From NCBI GenBank assembly GCA_964195995.1, contig CAXMQS010000065.1:1-20410 (forward strand): a DNA stretch of 20,410 nucleotides, in the 5' to 3' direction. The notes beneath the pieces were generated by a model. That model saw only the letters and a list, made by a program, of their open reading frames with translations, made no database searches and was not told the DNA's origin. The position numbers were made by a program, and so were the translations under genes. Shown here one piece after another: positions 15,031-20,410 of the stretch (positions are counted from its first letter, which is position 1; each line of letters starts with the position of its first letter). This DNA comes from CAXMQS01 sp964195995 (GTDB lineage Bacteria > Actinomycetota > Acidimicrobiia > Spongiisociales > JAOTWH01).

Positions 15031-16110
15031 CTACAGCCGGACTGGCATCAAGAGGTAGAGGAAGTCATCGCTGGACGCGCCCCGGAGAAGCCCTGGTTTG
15101 AGGGCGTCGACCACCTCGATGAAGATTGTCTCGTCGTTGATGGCCGAAACGCCGTCGTTCATGTAGCGCGGGTTGAAGGCGATGGTCATCTCGTCCCCTT
15201 CGTAATCGCCTTCTATGTGTTCCGTCTCTCCACCGACCTCCTGGCGCTGCACGGCTAGGTCAAGACCGCCGGGGCCCATGGTGAGCCGCAGGGGGATGTG
15301 ATCCTCTGCCACCAAAGCCGCTCGACCAACTGCCTCGAGAAGGGCTTCCTTGGACACGCTGAGGCGGCCCTGATGGGCCTCCGGGAGCAGTTGGCGGTAG
15401 TTCGGGAACGTCCCCTCGATCAGCCTGGCGTCGAGACTCCCCCGCTCCGACTTGAAGGATGCCGACCTCTCAGCGATCGCCACCTCGACCTTGGGAGCGC
15501 CGATGCTGCGACCAAGCTCGCGCAGGGCCCTCACCGGCACCAGACCGTTCTGGGGGGCAACGCCGGGAAGGTTCCGAACCGCTAGCCGATAGGAGTCCGT
15601 CGCTACCAGCCGCAACGACCCCTCTTCCTCTTCGAAGAACACCCCCGTGAGAGTCGGTCGGGCGTCGTCGGAAGAGGCCGCCGAGCTCACTTGAGATATC
15701 GCCTGGGTGATGGTGTCGCCGTCCAGCATCGCTCCGCCACCAGAGGGCTCCGTGTCGGCGACGGCAGGAAAGTCGTCGACATTGAGTTCTCGGAATGCGA
15801 AGCGAGGACCGTTCCCCGAGATCTCGATCTCGCCCTCGGCCGCGCTCAAGGTGACCGCTCCCGCCGGGAGCTTCCTCACGGCCTCGGCAGCGAGACGTGC
15901 CGGCACGACGGTTTTGCCTTCGCTCAACATCTCGACCTGGAGCTGGGTCCTGATGGTCGTCTCCAGGTCGGTTCCCGTTACCCGAAGCGTCCCGCCCGCC
16001 ACCTCGCACAACATGCCCTGGAGAATGTCCAGTGGTGAGCGGGGACTAACGGCGCGACCGGCTCGAGCCAGCACATCGGCGAGATCGTCTCGCTCTGCTC
16101 GAATCTTCAC
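15031..16110 (-). CDS. dnaN: DNA polymerase III sliding clamp (beta subunit)
   Basis: This is the beta clamp, 359 residues, forming a ring dimer around DNA to hold polymerase III. GTG 16110 has AGAGG 7 nt upstream. Typical features are the N-terminal MKIRAERDDLADVLARAGRAVSPRSP (in part), RLAAEAVRKLP, FRELNVDDFP, ATDSYRLAVR in domain 2, and RLIEGTFPNYRQLLP before domain 3. The C-terminus LYLLMPVRL is the conserved end that forms part of the binding cleft for partner proteins. It is transcribed away from the origin candidate in the dnaN-dnaA gap. Confidence 0.97.
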   Translation of the reverse strand: MKIRAERDDLADVLARAGRAVSPRSPLDILQGMLCEVAGGTLRVTGTDLETTIRTQLQVEMLSEGKTVVPARLAAEAVRKLPAGAVTLSAAEGEIEISGNGPRFAFRELNVDDFPAVADTEPSGGGAMLDGDTITQAISQVSSAASSDDARPTLTGVFFEEEEGSLRLVATDSYRLAVRNLPGVAPQNGLVPVRALRELGRSIGAPKVEVAIAERSASFKSERGSLDARLIEGTFPNYRQLLPEAHQGRLSVSKEALLEAVGRAALVAEDHIPLRLTMGPGGLDLAVQRQEVGGETEHIEGDYEGDEMTIAFNPRYMNDGVSAINDETIFIEVVDALKPGLLRGASSDDFLYLLMPVRL

Positions 16111-16144
16111 AGGGCTACCTCTGCTGTTCTTCTCTTTAGAAACC

Positions 16145-16159
16145 TAGGAGTAGTAGTAG
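16145..16159 (+). promoter_or_regulatory. DnaA-trio array (five trios)
   Basis: The plus strand reads TAG GAG TAG TAG TAG, five consecutive triplets with central A and final G. This matches the DnaA-trio rule (3'-[G/A]A[T/N]-5' on the strand that DnaA binds when single-stranded). It directly abuts the G4 tract and DnaA boxes. Confidence 0.65.
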
Positions 16160-16163
16160 GGGG

Positions 16164-16181
16164 TGTGGACACAGTGGACAA
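16164..16181 (-). promoter_or_regulatory. Two adjacent actinobacterial DnaA boxes
   Basis: On the minus strand the two 9-mers are TTGTCCACT (16181-16173) and GTGTCCACA (16172-16164). Each is 8/9 to TTGTCCACA, the box known from Streptomyces and mycobacteria. They are directly abutted in the same orientation, next to the trio array. Confidence 0.65.
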
Positions 16182-16285
16182 CCCGCTCGAAGCAAGTGGT
16201 CGACTGGGGAAACGCTGTTGACGAAACTGGGGATGGATTCGGACTAATCCACCGGCCCGGCGCGAGGAGCCTCGGAGCCTGTGGG

Positions 16286-17656
16286 TCATTTGGTAGTTCT
16301 CCTCAGGCTTTGGGATAACGCGGTGACCTGGTCGAAGATCCGCTTGTCGCTCTGCATGACCTGCTTGACCTTGTCGAGGGCGTGGAGGACGGTGGTGTGG
16401 TCTCGCCCGCCGAATTCTCTGCCGATCTTGGGCAGCGACAGGTCCGTCAGCTCCCGGCACAAGTACATGGACACCTGGCGCGCTCGAGCCAGCGGCTGCT
16501 TACGGCTGGGACCGGTCAGGTCGGCGGTGGAAACTCCAAACGAGGCCGAGGTGGCGGCGATGATCTCATCGACAGAGACAGCTCGAACCTCGTCCGACGC
16601 CGCCACGAGGTCCTGGAGTACGTCCAAGGCCATATCCAGTTCAATCGATTGCCCCGTCAACGCGGCGTATGCCGTCACCCTCGTGAGAGCTCCCTCGAGC
16701 TCGCGGATATTGCTCGAAACGTGTTCGGCGATGAATTCGAGGACAGCGGGTGGTACCGGCCTCGGCGCGAACTCGGCGTTCTTGCGCAGGATGGCCAGAC
16801 GGGTCTCGACGTCTGGGGGCTGAATGTCCGTGAGGAGCCCCCACTCGAACCTGCTGCGGAGTCGGTCCTCGAGCGTGGACAGGTTCTTGGGGTGGCGGTC
16901 GGAGCTGATCACGACCTGCTTGCCGGCTTCGTGCAGAGCGTTGAAAGTATGGAAGAACTCCTCGAGGATCTGCTCTTTGCCTTCGAAGAACTGAACGTCG
17001 TCGAGTAGGAGCACGTCGGTGGTCCGATACTGGGACTTGAACTCGTCCATCCTCTTACCACGAATGCATTCGATGAAGTGGTTGAAGAAGGCTTCCGAGG
17101 TGACGTAGCGCACCGGGCGCATCGGATAGAGGTCGCGGACCTGATGGCCGACGGCGTGGAGGAGATGGGTCTTGCCGAGGCCGGCCCCACCGTAGATGAA
17201 CAAGGGGTTGTAGTGCTGACCGGGCCTCTCAGCCACCGCCATCGTCGCGGCATGAGCGAAACGATTCGAAGGCCCAACGACGAAGTTCTCGAACTGATAC
17301 TTGGGAACGAGTGTCCCGGATTCGGGTGGCACGGCATCAGTCGGCGTCGGTGATGGATCGTTCTCGTCGTCCTCACCGACATCACCGAAGGTCTCCACGA
17401 GGGGTACCGGATTGGCCTCGAGTGATACCGCGACACCAGGGAAGATGTCGGCCGCAGCCCCCTCGATCTCCCCCAGATACTTCTCGCTCACCCACCGTAG
17501 ATGGAACTCGCTCGGCGCCAACAGACGCATGGCCTGGTCATCAATGAAGGCGGCCTCAAGGGGTTCGAGCCACGTTTGCCAGGTGACCGGGGTGACTCTG
17601 TTACGAAGCAGTTGACGGAACTCACCCCACTGTTTAGGGGCGGCCTCAGGCTCCAC
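16286..17656 (-). CDS. dnaA: Chromosomal replication initiator DnaA
   Basis: This is the AAA+ initiator that binds oriC and melts it; 456 residues from GTG 17656. That start has AAGGA about 10 nt upstream. The frame extends to 17857 but would read through the promoter and leader hairpins. Domain I is at about 5-80 (WGEFRQLLRNRVTPVTWQTWL). An acidic, Pro-rich domain II linker is at 85-118. Domain III shows Walker A GGAGLGKTH (156-164), Walker B LLLDD (216-220) and sensor motifs. Domain IV has the DnaA signature GREFGGRDHTTVLHA (412-426). It is normal in every domain, with a short linker. The leader carries DnaA-box-like sequences, so autoregulation is likely. Confidence 0.97.
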   Translation of the reverse strand: MEPEAAPKQWGEFRQLLRNRVTPVTWQTWLEPLEAAFIDDQAMRLLAPSEFHLRWVSEKYLGEIEGAAADIFPGVAVSLEANPVPLVETFGDVGEDDENDPSPTPTDAVPPESGTLVPKYQFENFVVGPSNRFAHAATMAVAERPGQHYNPLFIYGGAGLGKTHLLHAVGHQVRDLYPMRPVRYVTSEAFFNHFIECIRGKRMDEFKSQYRTTDVLLLDDVQFFEGKEQILEEFFHTFNALHEAGKQVVISSDRHPKNLSTLEDRLRSRFEWGLLTDIQPPDVETRLAILRKNAEFAPRPVPPAVLEFIAEHVSSNIRELEGALTRVTAYAALTGQSIELDMALDVLQDLVAASDEVRAVSVDEIIAATSASFGVSTADLTGPSRKQPLARARQVSMYLCRELTDLSLPKIGREFGGRDHTTVLHALDKVKQVMQSDKRIFDQVTALSQSLRRTTK

Positions 17657-17673
17657 GCGTTCTATGTCCTTCC

Positions 17674-17705
17674 TTTTCCACACCTGTTCCCACAGGTGTG
17701 GAAAA
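17674..17705. repeat. 14-bp perfect palindrome with inverted DnaA-box-like arms in the dnaA leader
   Basis: TTTTCCACACCTGT (17674-17687), loop TCCC, then ACAGGTGTGGAAAA (17692-17705). In the dnaA mRNA this forms a 14-bp hairpin immediately before the ribosome site. As DNA, each arm starts with TTTTCCACA, one mismatch from TTATCCACA, so it may be a paired DnaA site. It has no T-tract and is not a standard terminator. Confidence 0.7.
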
Positions 17706-17722
17706 AACCAAAAACCTCTATT

Positions 17723-17760
17723 CCGCCTAGCGGGTGCGGTCTGGCGGGGCCGCTGGGCGG
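17723..17760 (-). repeat. Second inverted repeat in the dnaA leader
   Basis: CCGCCTAGCGG (17723-17733) and CCGCTGGGCGG (17750-17760) are complementary at 10 of 11 positions around a 16-nt loop. In the dnaA leader RNA this would be a strong GC stem upstream of the palindrome. Confidence 0.55.
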
Positions 17761-17797
17761 TACCTCTCGGAAGTGAAATAAACCCGAGGGGTTGGCG

Positions 17798-17827
17798 AGT
17801 ATATGAACGCCTGCGAAAGGCGGGCAA
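17798..17827 (-). promoter_or_regulatory. dnaA: Candidate dnaA promoter
   Basis: On the minus strand, -35 TTGCCC (17827-17822), an 18-bp spacer, and -10 TATACT (17803-17798). This would give a leader of about 135 nt before GTG 17656. Confidence 0.55.
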
Positions 17828-17984
17828 GAGGGGCAAATCCGTGCTTATCACCAGCAATCAGCCCAGACGTCGGCCAGAAAAGCCCAACATCCATTGATGA
17901 TATCGGCCTGGCGTCTGCCAAGTATTGGAAGGAGTTGGCGCCGCCGGCACGCCACAGCTGATAGGAATGTTTCGCGACCGGGCT

Positions 17985-18013
17985 TTGACTTTGCACGTGC
18001 CCCTCCGTAACCT
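17985..18013 (+). promoter_or_regulatory. rpmH: rpmH promoter
   Basis: -35 TTGACT (17985-17990), a 17-bp spacer, and -10 TAACCT (18008-18013). The start point would be near 18020, leaving about a 25-nt leader before ATG 18047. This is the best sigma-70-type match in the window. Confidence 0.7.
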
Positions 18014-18046
18014 GTATTCGATACTTCCCACCTCGGATTGATCCTC

Positions 18047-18181
18047 ATGAAACGCACCTATCAGCCAAACGTGCGTCGTCGCCATAAGGTCCACGGCTTT
18101 CGAGCGCGTATGCGCACCCGTGCTGGCCGGGCGGTGATCAAACGTAGACGCCGCAAGGGCCGGCGCCGCCTCGCCGTCTAA
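18047..18181 (+). CDS. rpmH: 50S ribosomal protein L34
   Basis: A 44-residue basic protein starting MKRTYQPNVRRRHKVHGF and continuing through RMRTRAGR to a run of Arg/Lys and the end LAV. Both sequence and length are diagnostic of L34, a late-assembling protein of the large ribosomal subunit. It is too short for common ORF cut-offs. No strong ribosome site precedes ATG 18047. It is first in the plus-strand series rpmH-rnpA-yidD-yidC-jag. Confidence 0.97.
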   Translation: MKRTYQPNVRRRHKVHGFRARMRTRAGRAVIKRRRRKGRRRLAV

Positions 18182-18200
18182 CCGACGGCCGTTCACAGCG

Positions 18201-18509
18201 CTGCGCGGCCGAACCCGTTTCAAGAGAGCGTTCCGTGTTGGGGAGCGGACGACCGTCGGCGGCATCACTGTGATCGCTGTTGCTGGCGATCCTGGCCCGG
18301 CGGCCGTAGGCATCGTTGCCAGTAGGTCGGTTGGGAACGCAGTCGTTCGCAACAGAGCGAGACGCCGCCTCCGCGAGGCGGTAGCCAAGGCCGATCCCCC
18401 GGCGGGGATGGACGTGGTAGTGCTCGCAGCTGGAGAAGTTGTTGACGTGCCATTCGACCGGTTGGTCGACTGGGTACGCCAGGCCATGCCGAAGGAGGAG
18501 ACGACGTGA
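18201..18509 (+). CDS. rnpA: Ribonuclease P protein component, non-canonical start
   Basis: This is the protein cofactor that helps RNase P RNA mature the 5' ends of tRNAs. The hallmark SVGNAVVRNRARRRLREA is unmistakable, preceded by the conserved N-terminal pattern TRFKRAFRVGER and a strand GGITVIAVAG. The only ATG/GTG/TTG upstream of the hallmark in this frame is GTG 18270, which would delete that N-terminal part. The nearest usable start is CTG 18201 (102 aa); similarity may reach a few codons further back, to about 18183. An in-frame TGA at 18138-18140 limits any longer form. The gene ends with a GTGA overlap into yidD. A CTG start, another non-AUG start, or a sequence error remain possible. 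Confidence 0.85.
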   Translation: MRGRTRFKRAFRVGERTTVGGITVIAVAGDPGPAAVGIVASRSVGNAVVRNRARRRLREAVAKADPPAGMDVVVLAAGEVVDVPFDRLVDWVRQAMPKEETT

Positions 18510-18754
18510 AGGGACCAAAGCCGTATCAGGCGAAGTGGTGGGCTTGTGCCATTATTCGCCTGTACCAACGACTCCTTTCCCCCATTCTGGGCCGCAATTG
18601 CCGCTATATGCCATCGTGTTCCCAATACGCCCATGAAGCTGTCGGCGAGTACGGAGTCATAAGAGGGGGCTGGATGGGCGCGCGTCGCCTCGGCCGCTGC
18701 CACCCGTGGCGTGAGGGTGGGTACGACCCCGTGCCCGGACGGGTCAATTCATGA
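18506..18754 (+). CDS. yidD: Membrane protein insertion efficiency factor YidD
   Basis: An 82-residue protein with the full YidD pattern: an amphipathic N-terminal segment IIRLYQRLLSPILGRNCRYMPSCS (in part) with C32 and C38, YAHEAVGEYGVIRGGWMGARRL, and the closing RCHPWREGGYDPVP. YidD is a peripheral membrane protein that assists YidC in inserting membrane proteins. GTG 18506 overlaps the rnpA stop by 4 bp and has GGAGG 8 nt upstream, a strong site. The 3' end overlaps yidC (ATGA, 18751-18754). Confidence 0.96.
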   Translation: MKGPKPYQAKWWACAIIRLYQRLLSPILGRNCRYMPSCSQYAHEAVGEYGVIRGGWMGARRLGRCHPWREGGYDPVPGRVNS

Positions 18755-19566
18755 GCCAGCTCTGGAACGGACTGCTCGACCTTCTGGCCTCGACGATGGC
18801 GTTCTTCTACGGCCTGGCCCCCAACTTTGGCGTCGCCATCATCTTGCTGACTCTGGCGATCAGTCTGTTGTTGTTCCCACTGACCCTCAAGCAGACGAGA
18901 TCTATGAGGGCCATGTCCGAGATCCAGCCTCAGGTCAAAGCGCTTCAGGCCGAGCACAAGGAGGATCGCGAGAAGCTTTACGCTGAGCTACAGGTTCTCT
19001 ACAAGGAGAAGGGGGTCAACCCCGCCGCCGGCTGCCTACCGATGCTCCTGCAGATGCCGATCTGGTTCGCTCTCTTTCGCGTGCTGCGGGAGCCCGCCAA
19101 GTACGTTGTCGAGACGACGGATCTCGGCGAAGCACTCGCCGCCGGCCGCACCAGATTCCTCACGATGGACCTGATCACGGCACCCAGCGAGGCGTTCGCG
19201 TCAGGCCTCGTTGACGCCATCCCCTACATCATCCTGATCATCGTGGTGATGGCAACGGGCTACTACCAGCAGTATCAGACGACCAAGCGACAAACTGGTC
19301 AACAGACCCAACAAGCTGCTCAGATGCAGACCGTCATGAAGGTTTTTCCAGTCGTCTTCGGCCTGATCTCATGGGGTCTGCCGGCAGGTCTCGTCCTGTA
19401 CTTCGCAGTTAGCCAGATGTTCCGGATCGGCCAGCAAGGCGCGATCATCTCGATCGACGGGCACCACCAGGCGCCGCCGGCCGTGGAAGCACCTGTGAAG
19501 CAGGAGCCTGCTGAGCCCATGCAGCGCCAAAGCCAGAAACGCAAGCGAAAGAGGAAGAGGAAGTAA
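18751..19566 (+). CDS. yidC: Membrane protein insertase YidC/Oxa1
   Basis: A 271-residue insertase of the short, Gram-positive-type Oxa1/YidC form without the large periplasmic domain. Conserved segments are FGVAIILLTLAISLLLFPLT (26-45) followed by KQTR with R50, the likely groove arginine; a charged helical hairpin (55-90) ending in KGVNPAAGCLPMLLQMPIWFALF (in part); and two C-terminal helices (about 155-172 and 200-225). Unlike lipoprotein-type YidC2 proteins it has no signal cysteine. The tail is Gln/Pro-rich and ends in KRKRKRKRK, which may bind the ribosome. Coupled to yidD by ATGA, and to jag by TAATG. Confidence 0.96.
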   Translation: MSQLWNGLLDLLASTMAFFYGLAPNFGVAIILLTLAISLLLFPLTLKQTRSMRAMSEIQPQVKALQAEHKEDREKLYAELQVLYKEKGVNPAAGCLPMLLQMPIWFALFRVLREPAKYVVETTDLGEALAAGRTRFLTMDLITAPSEAFASGLVDAIPYIILIIVVMATGYYQQYQTTKRQTGQQTQQAAQMQTVMKVFPVVFGLISWGLPAGLVLYFAVSQMFRIGQQGAIISIDGHHQAPPAVEAPVKQEPAEPMQRQSQKRKRKRKRK

Positions 19567-20410
19567 TGGAATGGGTTGAAGTGACAGCGAAGACTGTTGA
19601 TCTCGCCGTTAAGGGCGCGCTGGCGGAGCTCGGCCTCAACTCCGTCGACGACGCATCTGTCGAGATCATTCAGGAGCCAGACAAGGGTTTCCTTGGCTTT
19701 GGTGGGGACAAAGCCATTGTCCGCGTTAAGGCTGCTCCCAAGAAGCGCTCGCGTGGCCGCCGCGGAGGCGGGCGCAGCCAAGGCTCAGAGCGCCAGGCGA
19801 AAGGCGGCGGTGATCAAGGAGGCGACCGCCAGAAGCAAGGCGACCGCCAGAAGCGCGGTGGCCAAGGCCGCCAGCAGGAGACGGGCGGCGATCGCCAGCA
19901 GGGTCGGAACGGTGATAAACGTCGAGATCGGCCAGCCAACAACGAGAACAGGGGCGGCGGAAAGCCCCGAGACGGACGAAGCCGCGACAATTCCGGGAGA
20001 GACAGAGTGTCTAACAGGTCTGAACCTTCAATCGAGTCCACCAAGGACGCTGATGTATCCGAGCAGGCCGACATCCTCAAGTCGTTCATGACAGGCCTCG
20101 TCGACGCCTTTGGGTTGGAAGGAACCACCACAACTCGCGTCGAGGAGGACATCATCTACGTCGATGTGACGGGTGAGCAAACGGAAGCGCTAATTGGCAC
20201 CAAAGGAGCCATTCTGCAGGCGATTCTCGACCTCATGAAGATCATCGTGCAACGCAAGACGCACCATCGGGCGCGAATCCGCCTTGACATCGCCGGCTAT
20301 GCCGAGCGGCGCCGAGAAGCCCTCAACATCTACTCGCAGCGCCTGAGCGAGCAGGTACTGTCTGATGGCGAGGAGGTCATGCTGGAGCCGATGCATCCCG
20401 GTGATCGCAA
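19566..20410 (+). CDS. jag: Jag/KhpB (EloR-like) RNA-binding protein, 3' truncated by window edge
   Basis: The frame starts at ATG 19566, sharing one base with the yidC stop, and runs off the right edge (281 codons visible). The Jag-N domain (1-55) has the typical KGFLGFG motif (40-46). Residues 58-165 are a long low-complexity linker rich in Arg, Gly, Gln and Asp, with repeats such as GGDRQKQGDRQKRGG. The KH domain (about 168-242) carries the GxxG loop as GTKG (211-214). The R3H domain begins at about 245 (GYAERRREALNIYSQRL) and is cut at MHPGDR, just before the R-x3-H motif expected. Jag/KhpB binds RNA with KhpA and links to cell elongation in streptococci; the actinobacterial role is less known. 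Confidence 0.93.
   Translation, partial: MEWVEVTAKTVDLAVKGALAELGLNSVDDASVEIIQEPDKGFLGFGGDKAIVRVKAAPKKRSRGRRGGGRSQGSERQAKGGGDQGGDRQKQGDRQKRGGQGRQQETGGDRQQGRNGDKRRDRPANNENRGGGKPRDGRSRDNSGRDRVSNRSEPSIESTKDADVSEQADILKSFMTGLVDAFGLEGTTTTRVEEDIIYVDVTGEQTEALIGTKGAILQAILDLMKIIVQRKTHHRARIRLDIAGYAERRREALNIYSQRLSEQVLSDGEEVMLEPMHPGDR

Larger units (their letters stand above)
16111..16285. other. dnaN-dnaA intergenic region: probable oriC core
   Basis: This is the usual site of oriC in actinobacteria. It contains, from the dnaA side to the dnaN side, two adjacent near-consensus actinobacterial DnaA boxes (16164-16181), a C4/G4 tract (16160-16163), five DnaA trios (16145-16159) and a moderately AT-rich stretch (about 16121-16144). 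Two weaker 7/9 boxes are possible at 16245-16253 and 16280-16288. At 175 bp it is short compared with Streptomyces oriC, which has many boxes. It must also hold the dnaN promoter, which I could not place with confidence. Confidence 0.7.
17657..18046. other. dnaA-rpmH divergent intergenic region
   Basis: This 390-bp gap holds the dnaA promoter (-35 and -10 at 17827-17798), its roughly 135-nt structured leader with two hairpins (17674-17705 and 17723-17760), and the rpmH promoter (17985-18013). Between about 17830 and 17980 I see no gene, repeat or convincing DnaA box; the frames there on both strands lack ribosome sites and family features. Confidence 0.7.

Noticed and set aside
17674..17705. 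Intrinsic terminator of dnaA or rpmH
   Set aside because: The hairpin is upstream of dnaA and far from the end of any gene, and neither strand has a T-tract after the stem.
17657..17857. Extension of DnaA to 17857
   Set aside because: It would translate the predicted promoter and leader hairpins; residues there do not look like DnaA domain I.
17858..18703. 281-residue minus-strand frame
   Set aside because: Antisense to rpmH, rnpA and yidD, all of which are certain genes.
19597..20091. 164-residue Ala/Lys/Arg-rich histone-like frame
   Set aside because: It is a shifted reading of the jag linker; the jag frame has Jag-N, KH and R3H motifs and a coupled start.
1..20410. CRISPR arrays, transposases, integrases, attachment sites, toxin-antitoxin or defence genes
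   Set aside because: No spaced direct repeats, IS ends or matching protein motifs were found on either strand; the region is mostly core genome.

Overview
This window is chromosomal DNA of a bacterium with fairly high GC (about 60% by eye), centred on the replication-origin neighbourhood. The order gyrA-gyrB-dciA(DUF721)-recF-dnaN-dnaA on the minus strand, facing rpmH-rnpA-yidD-yidC-jag on the plus strand, is the classical ancestral origin layout. A DUF3566 membrane protein next to gyrA, DUF721 between recF and gyrB, frequent GTG/TTG starts, TAnnnT-type -10 boxes with leaderless genes, and DnaA boxes close to TTGTCCACA all point to Actinomycetota. An Acidimicrobiia-like lineage is my guess; nothing in the sequence proves it.

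Left part (1-8430). The 3' end of a secreted repeat protein runs in from the left edge. It is followed by a formate/nitrite-type channel (FNT family) and a VIT1/CCC1-family Fe/Mn transporter. On the minus strand lies a vitamin B12 uptake operon: a cobalamin riboswitch leader, a BtuF-like lipoprotein, a BtuC-like permease, a BtuD-like ATPase and a GNAT acetyltransferase, joined by short overlaps or a 3-nt gap. Divergent from the riboswitch is a compact three-gene plus-strand unit: a 38-residue membrane protein missed by length cut-offs, an unrecognised 250-residue protein, and a lipoprotein that joins a thioredoxin domain, NHL repeats and a C-terminal domain with a Cys pair.

Centre and right (8430-20410). 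DUF3566, GyrA, GyrB, DciA, RecF, DnaN and DnaA are all on the minus strand. The 175-bp dnaN-dnaA gap holds an ordered set of elements that looks like a bacterial basal origin unwinding system: DnaA trios, a G4 tract, and two adjacent actinobacterial DnaA boxes. The dnaA leader is strongly structured and contains a 14-bp palindrome whose arms are DnaA-box-like. Plus-strand rpmH has a clear promoter. It is followed by an rnpA whose conserved N-terminus has no ATG, GTG or TTG start, then by translationally coupled yidD, yidC and a jag gene cut by the right edge.

The window is mostly core genome; I see no CRISPR, mobile element, tRNA or defence island. The observations most worth a second look are the origin architecture and dnaA leader, the missing rnpA start codon, the divergent quinolone-resistance region of GyrA, and the unrecognised gene pair beside the B12 riboswitch.
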